Source: Bradyrhizobium sp. 4 (GTDB taxonomy: Bacteria; Pseudomonadota; Alphaproteobacteria; Rhizobiales; Xanthobacteraceae). Taken from it: a stretch of DNA of 64,000 nucleotides. The stretch is taken from the NCBI RefSeq assembly GCF_023100905.1, contig NZ_CP064686.1:2852001-2916000 (forward strand). Direction: 5' to 3'. This document shows, piece after piece, positions 55,258-62,974 of the stretch. Within the stretch, counting starts at the first letter, position 1. The number at the start of each line of letters is the position of its first letter. The notes beneath the pieces were generated by a model that saw only the letters and a list, made by a program, of their open reading frames with translations, searched no databases and had not been told where the DNA came from. The position numbers and the translations under genes are program-made.

Positions 55258-55902
55258 ATGCGCAAGGCAATGATTGTATGGGGCGGTTGGCCGGGGCACG
55301 ATCCCGATCTCTGTGCTTCGATGATCCGTGGTTGGCTGAAGGCGGAAGGCTTCGAGGTGCGGATCGAAACCACCACCGCCGCGTTCGCCGATCCCGCGAT
55401 TCACGACCTGTCGCTGATCATCCCGATCTATACCATGTCGACAATCGAGAAGGCGGAAGCGCTCAATCTCTGCGCTGCGGTCCGCAGCGGCGTCGGGCTC
55501 GCCGGCCATCATGGCGGCATGGGCGACGCATTCCGCGATTCCGTCGATTACCAGTTCCTGTGTGGCGGGCAGTGGGTTGCGCATCCCGGCAACATCATCG
55601 ACTACAAGGTCGACTTGACGAAGCCGGATGATCCCATCATGAAGGGCCTGAAGAGTTTCGAGCATCGTTCCGAGCAATACTACATGCATGTCGACCCCGC
55701 CAACGAGGTGTTGGCGACGACGGCCTTCACCGGCGAGCACGCGCCCTGGATCGAGGGCGTGGTGATGCCCGTGGTCTGGAAGAAGCGATACGGCGCGGGC
55801 AGGGTGTTCTATTCCTCGCTCGGCCACCGCGCTTACGAGCTCGACGTACCGGAGATCCGGACGTTGATGACCCGTGGCATGTTGTGGGCGGCGCGCGAAT
55901 GA
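55258..55902 (+). CDS. ThuA-domain protein
   Basis: Protein of 214 residues with the ThuA (class I glutamine amidotransferase-like) fold: AMIVWGGWPGHDPDLCASMI, VGLAGHHGGMGDAFRDSVDY and GRVFYSSLGHRAYE. ThuA of Sinorhizobium takes part in trehalose/sucrose use; several relatives act with Gfo/Idh/MocA enzymes on keto-disaccharides, matching the neighbour here. Start ATG 55258 lies ten bases after the previous stop. Confidence 0.88.
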   Translation: MRKAMIVWGGWPGHDPDLCASMIRGWLKAEGFEVRIETTTAAFADPAIHDLSLIIPIYTMSTIEKAEALNLCAAVRSGVGLAGHHGGMGDAFRDSVDYQFLCGGQWVAHPGNIIDYKVDLTKPDDPIMKGLKSFEHRSEQYYMHVDPANEVLATTAFTGEHAPWIEGVVMPVVWKKRYGAGRVFYSSLGHRAYELDVPEIRTLMTRGMLWAARE

Positions 55903-56948
55903 CAGCCGTTGCGACCCAGTCGGTGGTTCGCGCTACGCTTGAAGACGTCGCGCGCACGGCGGGTGTTTCGCTCGCCACGGTCGATCGCGTCGTCAACCGG
56001 CGCGAGGGCGTGCGCGCCAAGACCGTGGCGCGGGTCGAGGCCGCGGTGGCAAAACTCGGCTATCGAGCCGACGTCGCGGCCGCTCGGCTTGCACGGGGGC
56101 AGACGTTCCGCTTTGCCTTCGTGCTGCCGACCGGTACCAACAGCTTCATGACCAACTTGACCGAGCAGGTCCAGCGCACCGCGGACTGGCTCGCCGGCCA
56201 GCGCGGCTTCATTGATATCCTCCATGTCGATGTGTTCGATCCGGACGTACTCGCCACCGCGCTGGAAAATCTCTCGCCCGCGTACCAGGGCGTCGCCGTC
56301 ATCGCGCTCGATCATCCCAGGGTGCGCGCCGCGATCGACGAGCTCACCACGCGCGGCGTCGCTGTGGTGACCCTTGTGTCGGACGCGCCGAGCTCGCGCC
56401 GGCTGCATTATGTCGGCATCGACAACCCGGCGGCAGGCCGCACCGCTGCAACGCTGATGGGACGGTTCCTCACTGGTCGCGAGGGGACGGTGGCCGTGAT
56501 CGCAGGATCGTTGTCGCTGCGCGATCACACTGAGCGGCAGTTCGGCTTCCACCAAATCCTGTCCAGCGAGTATCCGAACCTGCTCGCGCTGCCGGTGATC
56601 GAGGGTCGCGATGACACCAAGCGGACGCGGGAGCTCACTGCGGCACTGCTCGCGCGCCAGCCAGATCTGCGCGGCATATACTGCTGTGGCGCCGGGAACC
56701 GTGGCATCGCCGATGCGCTCGAGGCCTCGGGACGGGCGCGTGAGGTGGTCTGGATTGCCCACGAGCTGACTCAATACACGCGGCGTTTCCTGGTCCGTGG
56801 CACCCTCGATGCCATCATCAACCAGGATCCCGGCCACGAGGCCCGGTCCGCAGCGCGAGTCCTGCTCGCGCATTGTTCGGGTGAGCCCATCAGCCCCGAC
56901 CAGGAGCGCATCCGCATCGACATTTTTCTGCGGGACAATTTGCCGTAA
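55899..56948 (+). CDS. LacI-family transcriptional regulator
   Basis: Regulator of 349 residues. HTH and hinge: TLEDVARTAGVSLATVDRVV then NRREGVRAKTVARVEAAV; the effector domain is of the periplasmic binding type (FAFVLPTGTNSFMTNLTEQV, then HYVGIDNPAAGRTAATLMGR). The VDRVVNRR hinge places it with LacI members that recognise sugars such as myo-inositol-like ligands. ATG 55899 overlaps the ThuA stop, so it is made with the operon and probably autoregulates it. Confidence 0.9.
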   Translation: MTAVATQSVVRATLEDVARTAGVSLATVDRVVNRREGVRAKTVARVEAAVAKLGYRADVAAARLARGQTFRFAFVLPTGTNSFMTNLTEQVQRTADWLAGQRGFIDILHVDVFDPDVLATALENLSPAYQGVAVIALDHPRVRAAIDELTTRGVAVVTLVSDAPSSRRLHYVGIDNPAAGRTAATLMGRFLTGREGTVAVIAGSLSLRDHTERQFGFHQILSSEYPNLLALPVIEGRDDTKRTRELTAALLARQPDLRGIYCCGAGNRGIADALEASGRAREVVWIAHELTQYTRRFLVRGTLDAIINQDPGHEARSAARVLLAHCSGEPISPDQERIRIDIFLRDNLP

Positions 56949-56972
56949 CCTTTGAATGGCCTGCGGGGTGCA

Positions 56973-57599
56973 TCAGAAGCTCGCGGCCATTTCGGCCAGA
57001 CGTTGGTGGGCTCTTTCGCGGGCCGCCTCAATGGGCTGTTGCGGTCCGGTGGTTGGCCCGATCGGAATGAAACGGACATTGTTGATACCGACAAAACGCA
57101 AAATTTCGCGCAGGTAAGGCGTTGCCATGTCGATGCGCCCGCGGTTCATTCCGGTGGCGAAATCGCTGCCACTGGCAATGATGACGATGGTCGGCCGGTC
57201 TTTCAGCAACGGAATGTATCCAAGGGATGGGTCGAACCGAAAGTTAAGCCCGGGCTGGACGATGACGTCGAAGAATTGCTTGAGCTTATAGGGAATGCTG
57301 AAGTTCCACATCGGCGTCGAAATCAGCACCCGCTCGGCGAGCGCTAAGCGCACCGCCATCCGCTCGGCTTCCGCGAAGCTGTCCCGCTGCGCGTCGTTGA
57401 AGGCTTGCGCCTTCATCCGTGCATATTTGGCTTCGACAATGGGGCCTGAAAACTCCGGCAGGCGCTCGCGCCAGAGATCCATGACGTCCACGTCCCAATC
57501 GGGCCGAGCTCGGCGAAAGCCGTCGAGGAAAACGCGTGCGCCGGCGCTTGACAAGGAGTCGTCGCGGGGCGAGCAGGACAGGTGCAGGAGCTTCGCCAC
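56973..57599 (-). CDS. azoR: FMN-dependent NADH-azoreductase/quinone reductase
   Basis: Flavodoxin-fold reductase of 208 residues: LLHLSCSPRDDSLSSAGARV (FMN phosphate loop), PMWNFSIPYKLKQFFDVIVQ (FMN ring contact), then GLNFRFDPSLGYIPLLKDRP and ASGSDFATG. The M-W-N-F motif and length match AzoR. Two-electron reduction of quinones is the usual physiological role. The start is GTG 57599, three bases after the SMP-30 fusion stop, so it belongs to the minus-strand operon. Confidence 0.9.
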   Translation of the reverse strand: MAKLLHLSCSPRDDSLSSAGARVFLDGFRRARPDWDVDVMDLWRERLPEFSGPIVEAKYARMKAQAFNDAQRDSFAEAERMAVRLALAERVLISTPMWNFSIPYKLKQFFDVIVQPGLNFRFDPSLGYIPLLKDRPTIVIIASGSDFATGMNRGRIDMATPYLREILRFVGINNVRFIPIGPTTGPQQPIEAARERAHQRLAEMAASF

Positions 57600-57602
57600 C
57601 GC

Positions 57603-59177
57603 TCATCCCAGCGCTTTGATGACGGCATCGGCCTTGGTCACGACGGCGACATTCTGCATGGCGAAGTTGATCGAGGCAGCGTGCCAGTCGGCATTCATGG
57701 TCGAGCAGCAATCCTCAGGAACGATCATGAAGTAGCCCTTGTCGGCACCGGTCCGCGCCGTGTGCTCGACCGACATGTTGGTCCAGGCGCCGGTGTTGAT
57801 GATCATGTCGCGGCCGGTGGCTTTCAGGATCGTTTCGAGCCTCGTGCCTTCCCAGGCGCTCATTCGCACCTTCTCGACCACGAAATCGCCGGGCCTCGGC
57901 TCGAGACCTGACACCGGTGCTGCCCCCCAGCTTCCGCGCACCATCGCCTTACTGTCGACGAGACCCTCGAACAGCGGCGCATTCAGCGTCACGCCGGGCG
58001 CGCCGGGCTCGACGACGAACCAGACATAAATGATGGCGACGCCGCGCGCCCGGGCGGTTTCAGCCAGGCGGCGGACATTCTCGACGACGTGCTGCTGCTT
58101 CGCGTGACCTGGTGCGCCGGAATCGGCGAATGCGCCCCCGTCCATGATGACGTCGTTCTGGAGATCCTGGATGATCATGGCACAGCGTCGCGGGTCGAGC
58201 TGCATCTCGCCCGCGGCGAGGACGGGTGCAGCGGAAGCAGAGCCGGCGGCTGCTGTGCCGCCGCCTCGCTTGCCGCTCATATAGGGCTCGTGGCGCGGTC
58301 CGACCTTGGTGGGAATAGCATAGACCGAGTGTGTCGAAGTCAGGTACAGCGTGCGGAAATCCGGCCCGCCCCAGGTAAGGTTAGCGACGAGTTCGGGCAA
58401 GCGGAGCTTGCCGAGCAGCTCGCTCCGCGGCGAATAGACCCAGACCCCGCCGGGTGCCGTAACCCAGACGTTGCCGTGCTGGTCGCACTTCATGCCGTCG
58501 GGCAAGCCGGGCTCGAGCTCGGAGCGGATGCCGCTCGCGAACACACGCGCACTCGACAGCGAGCCGTCGCCGTTGACGTCGAATACGCGGATCAGTGCCT
58601 GCACGGTGTCGTTGACATAGAGCAGTTTCTCGTCGGGCGAAAAGCACAGCCCGTTCGGCTGGTCGAACAGATTGCGCTCGACGACGAGCTTCGGCTCGGC
58701 GCCGGGCACGACGCGATAGACGCCCTGGAAGCCGAGCTGCCTCGGCCGCTCGACGCCATAGACGGGCATGCGGCCATACCAGGGATCCGAGAAATAGATC
58801 GCGCCGGAGGAGTGCAGGCAGACGTCGTTGGGGCTGTTGAGCTCCTGTCTCCCAAAGTGGGAGGCCAGCACCTCGCGCCGCCCGTCCGGCCGCTCGCGGA
58901 TCAGCGACGATGTCGCGTGCTCGCAAACGATCAAATTGAGCTCGGCGTCATAGGTCATGCCGTTGCATTTGTTCGAGGGACGCTTGACCTCGGCGACGCC
59001 GCGCCGCGCATCCCAGCGCCGGCGTACGTCGCCCGGCATGTCGGAGAACAGCAGATAATGATCGACCGGATGCCAGATCGGTCCCTCCGTGAAGTCAAAA
59101 CCGGTGCCGATCTGCGCGACTGGCGCGTAGGGGTCGATCAGGGTCTCGAATTCGGAACGCAAGGTGACGTGCGTCAT
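57603..59177 (-). CDS. Fusion of SMP-30/gluconolactonase and isochorismatase-like domains
   Basis: Protein of 524 residues with two enzymatic domains. Residues about 1-300 form a six-bladed SMP-30/LRE propeller: FDFTEGPIWHP (metal Glu), NSPNDVCLHSSGAIYFSDPW (metal Asn), LPDGMKCDQHGNVWVTAPGG (metal Asp). After a linker rich in G, A and S (about 308-330), residues 331-524 are an isochorismatase-like hydrolase with Asp338 (IIQDLQNDV) and Lys436 (VVEKVRMSAW). The usual nucleophilic Cys (TNVCVEST) is Ser469 in TNMSVEHTAR, confirmed by codon TCG at 57773-57771. True isochorismatases also lack that Cys. GAGG precedes the ATG. Substrate unknown; a lactone then an amide or vinyl ether is conceivable. 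Confidence 0.88.
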   Translation of the reverse strand: MTHVTLRSEFETLIDPYAPVAQIGTGFDFTEGPIWHPVDHYLLFSDMPGDVRRRWDARRGVAEVKRPSNKCNGMTYDAELNLIVCEHATSSLIRERPDGRREVLASHFGRQELNSPNDVCLHSSGAIYFSDPWYGRMPVYGVERPRQLGFQGVYRVVPGAEPKLVVERNLFDQPNGLCFSPDEKLLYVNDTVQALIRVFDVNGDGSLSSARVFASGIRSELEPGLPDGMKCDQHGNVWVTAPGGVWVYSPRSELLGKLRLPELVANLTWGGPDFRTLYLTSTHSVYAIPTKVGPRHEPYMSGKRGGGTAAAGSASAAPVLAAGEMQLDPRRCAMIIQDLQNDVIMDGGAFADSGAPGHAKQQHVVENVRRLAETARARGVAIIYVWFVVEPGAPGVTLNAPLFEGLVDSKAMVRGSWGAAPVSGLEPRPGDFVVEKVRMSAWEGTRLETILKATGRDMIINTGAWTNMSVEHTARTGADKGYFMIVPEDCCSTMNADWHAASINFAMQNVAVVTKADAVIKALG

Positions 59178-59195
59178 CGGTCGATCCTCTGGCGT

Positions 59196-60044
59196 CTAGG
59201 CCGGAAACCAGTTGCGCTGGGGCAGGGATTGCACGATCGGCCCAGGCACCTGGTCGTGTAGCCTGCCGACGACGTTGCCGCCCTCGATCTTGGCGGGACG
59301 GTCGTGGACCGGCAGCAGATAGCGCGAATTGCTCAGCAGCTTTTTGATGGCGGCCTTCTCGGCCCGCTTGGTGGTGCCGTGGTTGCCCGTGGTGCGTGGC
59401 TCCCAGTCGTGGATCTCGTTGAAGGGCGTCACGATCTGGTCGTTGAAATCATAGATCACGTCGCCGCAGATAGTGGCGATGCCGTCGGCGGTTTCGACGA
59501 TGATGTTCATCGAGCCCTCGGTATGCGCATTCGCTGCGTCGCAGTAGACGCCCGGCATCAATTCGATGGGACCTGTGATCTCGAGGTCGAGAAAGCGCAG
59601 CGCGCTCTTGGTGTGCAGACGGTCGATCAGATGCTTGATATCCGGCGCCGGATATTGCGGATGCATCAGGCCGGACACGGAATATTCGAGCTCGCGGCGG
59701 TTGAGGACGACGGTCGTGTTCATCGGAAACAGATCGTCCTTGCCGGCGTGGTCGATATGCAGATGGGTGTGGCAGACGAAGCGCACATCGCCCATCCGCA
59801 CGCCGTGCCGCGCAAGCTGGTTCTCGATCATGTGCTCGTGATACTGCAGGCCGCGCATCCCCAGCGTTTCCATGATCTGGTTGGAGCGATAACCCGTATC
59901 TACCACGACCGGATATTTGCCGCCGAGGATCAGGAAGCCGAGTGTGAGGACACGGCGGGTCCGGCCGCAGTCGTGGCCGAGAACCAGAAAGCTCGATTCC
60001 AGCTCGATATCGCCATAGTCCAGGATCTTGATCTCCAGCGGCAT
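59196..60044 (-). CDS. Metallo-beta-lactamase-fold hydrolase (AHL lactonase-like)
   Basis: Zinc hydrolase of 282 residues. Metal-binding motif HTHLHIDHAG (HxHxDH), a third His in ANAHTEGSMNIIVE, an Asp in CGDVIYDF and a final His in LLPVHDRPA. Layout is that of AttM/AiiA-type N-acyl homoserine lactonases and related lactonases. AGGGAGGGACGG precedes ATG 60044. Next to an SMP-30-type and an amidohydrolase gene, a catabolic lactone is as likely a substrate as a quorum signal. Confidence 0.87.
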   Translation of the reverse strand: MPLEIKILDYGDIELESSFLVLGHDCGRTRRVLTLGFLILGGKYPVVVDTGYRSNQIMETLGMRGLQYHEHMIENQLARHGVRMGDVRFVCHTHLHIDHAGKDDLFPMNTTVVLNRRELEYSVSGLMHPQYPAPDIKHLIDRLHTKSALRFLDLEITGPIELMPGVYCDAANAHTEGSMNIIVETADGIATICGDVIYDFNDQIVTPFNEIHDWEPRTTGNHGTTKRAEKAAIKKLLSNSRYLLPVHDRPAKIEGGNVVGRLHDQVPGPIVQSLPQRNWFPA

Positions 60045-60086
60045 TCCGTCCCTCCCTGTATCCGTTTTTGTTCGTTTCCTCAGCGC

Positions 60087-60971
60087 TCAAAGCCGATAGA
60101 CGCGTATGGCGGTGGTTCTGAAAATGGCTTGGCGCTGATCATCGCGCAGCGGCGCCGCGGCGGCACGGAAGGCATCGATCAGCTCGCGGTAACTGGTCCA
60201 CAATTTCTCGATTGGGAAATTCGAACCGAACAGGCAGCGTTCGGCGCCGAAGATCGCGATCGTGTCGATCAGGACGGATGCGATATGCGCGGGGTCGTTG
60301 CCGTGGATGAAGGTTCCGAGCCCCGACAGTTTCGACACGACGTTCGGGCATGCGGCGAGGCGGGCCATCCCGGCGCGCCACGCGGCGCGGCCTGAGGGTG
60401 AAAGGTCCTCCAGCATGCCAGCGTGCTGCAGGATAAAGGTCACCTTCGGGCAGGCTTCCGCAAGGTGTGCGGCGTCCGGCATCTGCGGCGTGAACACCTG
60501 AAGGTCAAAGCTCCAGCCATAGTCCGCAAGCCGGGCGATGTTGCGCTGGATCACGGGATCGGTGCAGAGATCCGGCCGCGCGGCAAAGCGATAAAGCGGG
60601 TTCTCGTGCCAATGAAGTTGCATGCGGACGCCGCGCACGAGGGCATAGCGCTTCAGGCGGTCGAGTTGTGGACGCACGTCGTCGACTGAAAAATCGGCGT
60701 AAGCCACGATGGCATGCGGCCAGCCGTGCTCCTCGGCCGTCTGCTGCACCCAGGCGGCCTCGTCCTCGTAGCGGTCATTGGCCCAGTTGGTCTGGACATA
60801 GACCGAGCGGGTGACGCCGCTGCCTTCGAGGTCGCGGAGATATTCCTCTATCGGGTAATCGCGCCGGATCGGCTCGTACGGACCGAAGATGCGCGGCTGC
60901 ATCGGACCCACCAGCCAGGGCAGGTCGGCCTGGCGCCAGATATGATGGTGCCCATCGACGATGTCGGTCAC
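60087..60971 (-). CDS. Amidohydrolase (amidohydro_2 family)
   Basis: TIM-barrel hydrolase of 294 residues: DGHHHIW (HxH), LHWHENPLYRFAARPD, FILQHAGMLEDLSP and CLFGSNFPIEKLWTSY, where Asn stands in place of the family's usual terminal Asp; this GSNFP form occurs in many relatives. The fit is to L-fuconolactonase-like or 2-pyrone-4,6-dicarboxylate hydrolase-like enzymes, so probably a lactonase. Start is GTG 60971 with AAGGAG six bases upstream; it overlaps the VWA gene stop by four bases. Confidence 0.87.
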   Translation of the reverse strand: MTDIVDGHHHIWRQADLPWLVGPMQPRIFGPYEPIRRDYPIEEYLRDLEGSGVTRSVYVQTNWANDRYEDEAAWVQQTAEEHGWPHAIVAYADFSVDDVRPQLDRLKRYALVRGVRMQLHWHENPLYRFAARPDLCTDPVIQRNIARLADYGWSFDLQVFTPQMPDAAHLAEACPKVTFILQHAGMLEDLSPSGRAAWRAGMARLAACPNVVSKLSGLGTFIHGNDPAHIASVLIDTIAIFGAERCLFGSNFPIEKLWTSYRELIDAFRAAAAPLRDDQRQAIFRTTAIRVYRL

Positions 60972-62089
60972 GCAACTCTCCTTTGTCCCAGCGCCAGCAC
61001 ATGCGCGACGATCGACGCGCTCGATCCTCCATCGACGAGGTCGTCGACGAAGCGCTCGATCGCGACCAGCGCTTCGGTCTGCGGGCGAAAACCGGGGCCG
61101 GACGCGAGCGGCGTCAGCCAGCTCACGCGCCACGCGCGGCGCGATAGTTTCGCGACCGCATCGCGCAACGCATCGGGTTCGCCCCGCTCAAGGCCGTCGG
61201 AAACGATGATCACGGCGGCGCCCCGCGCGTATCCGCCGAAGCGGGGCACGGCGAGAAAGGCCTGCAGCGCGTCGCCGATTCGGGTGCCGCCGTCCCAGTC
61301 GCTGACTGCATAGGCCGCGGCGTTGAGCGCTTGCTCGCGCCGCTTGAGACGCAACGGCCGGGTGATGCGGGTCAGCCGCGTGCCGAAGGTGAAGACCTCG
61401 ACGTTGGGCGCCGCCTGCACCAGGGTGTGCGCGAACTTCATATTCTCTTCGGTGCGGGTCTTCATCGAGCCAGAGACGTCAATCAGTAGCAACACCTTGC
61501 GTGGACGCTGCCGCCGCTTCAAACGTCCCAGCCGGAGAATTTCGCCGTCGCTGCGAACGGAGTCGCGTAGGGTGCGGCGCAAATCCGCGTAGGGCCCGCT
61601 GCGAGCCCGCATGCGGCGATGGCCGCGCCGCTTCGGCAGGCGCCTCGGCGCCTCGCGGGCAAGCCGGCGCAGCGCATCGGTGGTCGAGAGCTGCGCAAAG
61701 CGGCGCTCGACCAGGGCTTCGGCGCGCGCAGCTGCGAGACCGGACTCGTTGGCCTCGTCCGACAACAGCGGCTCGTCGTTTCCACGAGCCTCCTCTTGCA
61801 GCCGAACTGTCTCGTCGTCCTCACCGTCATCGACGCGCTCGATGGCCTCGTTTCCGCGAAAGTGCAGATCGAACAGCCGGTCGAACGTTGCGCGACGCTC
61901 CGGGGGAGAGGCCAGTGTCGCGAGGGCTGCCTGCCGAATGTCTTCCAGGCTGCGGGGGCCGAGCAACTGGATCGCGGCCAGGAACGATGTCGTCTGTTCC
62001 GGCGCGACGGCAAACCTGTTCGTTCGCAACAACCCGACGAACGAGATGAAAACGCGCGCAGCGCGCGGCAGTTCGGGTTCGGCGCTCAT
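60968..62089 (-). CDS. coxE: VWA-domain protein (CoxE-like)
   Basis: Protein of 373 residues with a C-terminal von Willebrand A domain: MIDAS motif in VLLIDVSGSMKTRTEENM, then TRIGDALQAFLAV and VIIVSDGLERGEP. The N-terminal part is charged and helical. This matches CoxE, which with the MoxR-type CoxD inserts sulfur or metal in the active site of carbon monoxide dehydrogenase-type molybdenum enzymes. The gene order large subunit, MoxR, VWA in this window supports the role. Confidence 0.87.
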   Translation of the reverse strand: MSAEPELPRAARVFISFVGLLRTNRFAVAPEQTTSFLAAIQLLGPRSLEDIRQAALATLASPPERRATFDRLFDLHFRGNEAIERVDDGEDDETVRLQEEARGNDEPLLSDEANESGLAAARAEALVERRFAQLSTTDALRRLAREAPRRLPKRRGHRRMRARSGPYADLRRTLRDSVRSDGEILRLGRLKRRQRPRKVLLLIDVSGSMKTRTEENMKFAHTLVQAAPNVEVFTFGTRLTRITRPLRLKRREQALNAAAYAVSDWDGGTRIGDALQAFLAVPRFGGYARGAAVIIVSDGLERGEPDALRDAVAKLSRRAWRVSWLTPLASGPGFRPQTEALVAIERFVDDLVDGGSSASIVAHVLALGQRRVA

Positions 62090-62967
62090 GCAGAGGCCTC
62101 CGCCAGCAGGGCGTCGAGGCGCGGCGAAATGAAGTGCAGATCTTCCTCGTCTTTCAGGGCAACGCCGATCGAGCGCCTGAAGGCATCGGGCCAGCGCGCG
62201 CCGCCCTTGTGCAGCAGTGTGGCAGCCTCAGCCCAGTCGACGGCTTCGGCGATCCCGGGCGCCTTGCTGAGCGGCTCGCGTCGCAGCTTCTCAACGGCCG
62301 CGACGACAGCCCGCGCGGTTCCCTCGGCGACGCTGGAGGCCCGCATCATCACGATGCGTGCTTCGCGCTCGGCGGAGGGATAGCCGATCCAGTGATAGAC
62401 GCACCGCCTCCGCAAGGCTTCATGAAGATCCCGCGTGCGGTTTGAGGTCAGCACGACGACCGGGCGCTCCGAGGCACGCACCGTACCGCGCTCCGGGATC
62501 GAGATTTGGAAGTCGGACAGAAACTCGAGCAGGAAAGCTTCGAACTCCTGGTCGGCGCGATCGATTTCGTCGATCAGCAGCACGGTTGAGTCAGGCGCGC
62601 GCAACGTCGCCAGCATCGGTCGCTCGATCAGAAACGTTTCGCCGTAGATATCGATGCTCTCATCGCCGGCCTGGCGGATTGCGAGCATCTGGCGCGGATA
62701 GTTCCATTCATAGAGTGCGGCGGATGCGTCGATGCCTTCGTAGCATTGCAGGCGGATCAGGCGGCGGCCGAGGACAGCGGCAATGGCTTTGGCGGCCTCG
62801 GTCTTGCCGACACCCGGCGCACCCTCGAGCAGCAATGGCTTGCCGAGTGCCAGCCCGAGATAGGCTGCGGTCGCCAGTCCCTCGTCGGCGAGGTAATAGG
62901 CCGCCCGAAGCGCCTTCTCCAGTGCCTCGGGGCTGTCGATGCCGACGATGTTGCTGCGGACGGCCAT
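62086..62967 (-). CDS. coxD: MoxR-family AAA+ ATPase (CoxD-like)
   Basis: AAA+ chaperone of 293 residues: Walker A LLLEGAPGVGKTEAAKAIAA, Walker B VLLIDEIDRADQEFEAFLLE and sensor segment VVLTSNRTRDLHEALRRRCV. It acts with the VWA protein in post-translational maturation of the molybdenum hydroxylase. Start ATG 62967 (MAVRSNIVGIDSPEAL); the frame is open further upstream but only as a shadow of the large-subunit gene. Seven-base gap from the upstream stop. Confidence 0.9.
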   Translation of the reverse strand: MAVRSNIVGIDSPEALEKALRAAYYLADEGLATAAYLGLALGKPLLLEGAPGVGKTEAAKAIAAVLGRRLIRLQCYEGIDASAALYEWNYPRQMLAIRQAGDESIDIYGETFLIERPMLATLRAPDSTVLLIDEIDRADQEFEAFLLEFLSDFQISIPERGTVRASERPVVVLTSNRTRDLHEALRRRCVYHWIGYPSAEREARIVMMRASSVAEGTARAVVAAVEKLRREPLSKAPGIAEAVDWAEAATLLHKGGARWPDAFRRSIGVALKDEEDLHFISPRLDALLAEASA

Positions 62968-62974
62968 CGAGACC

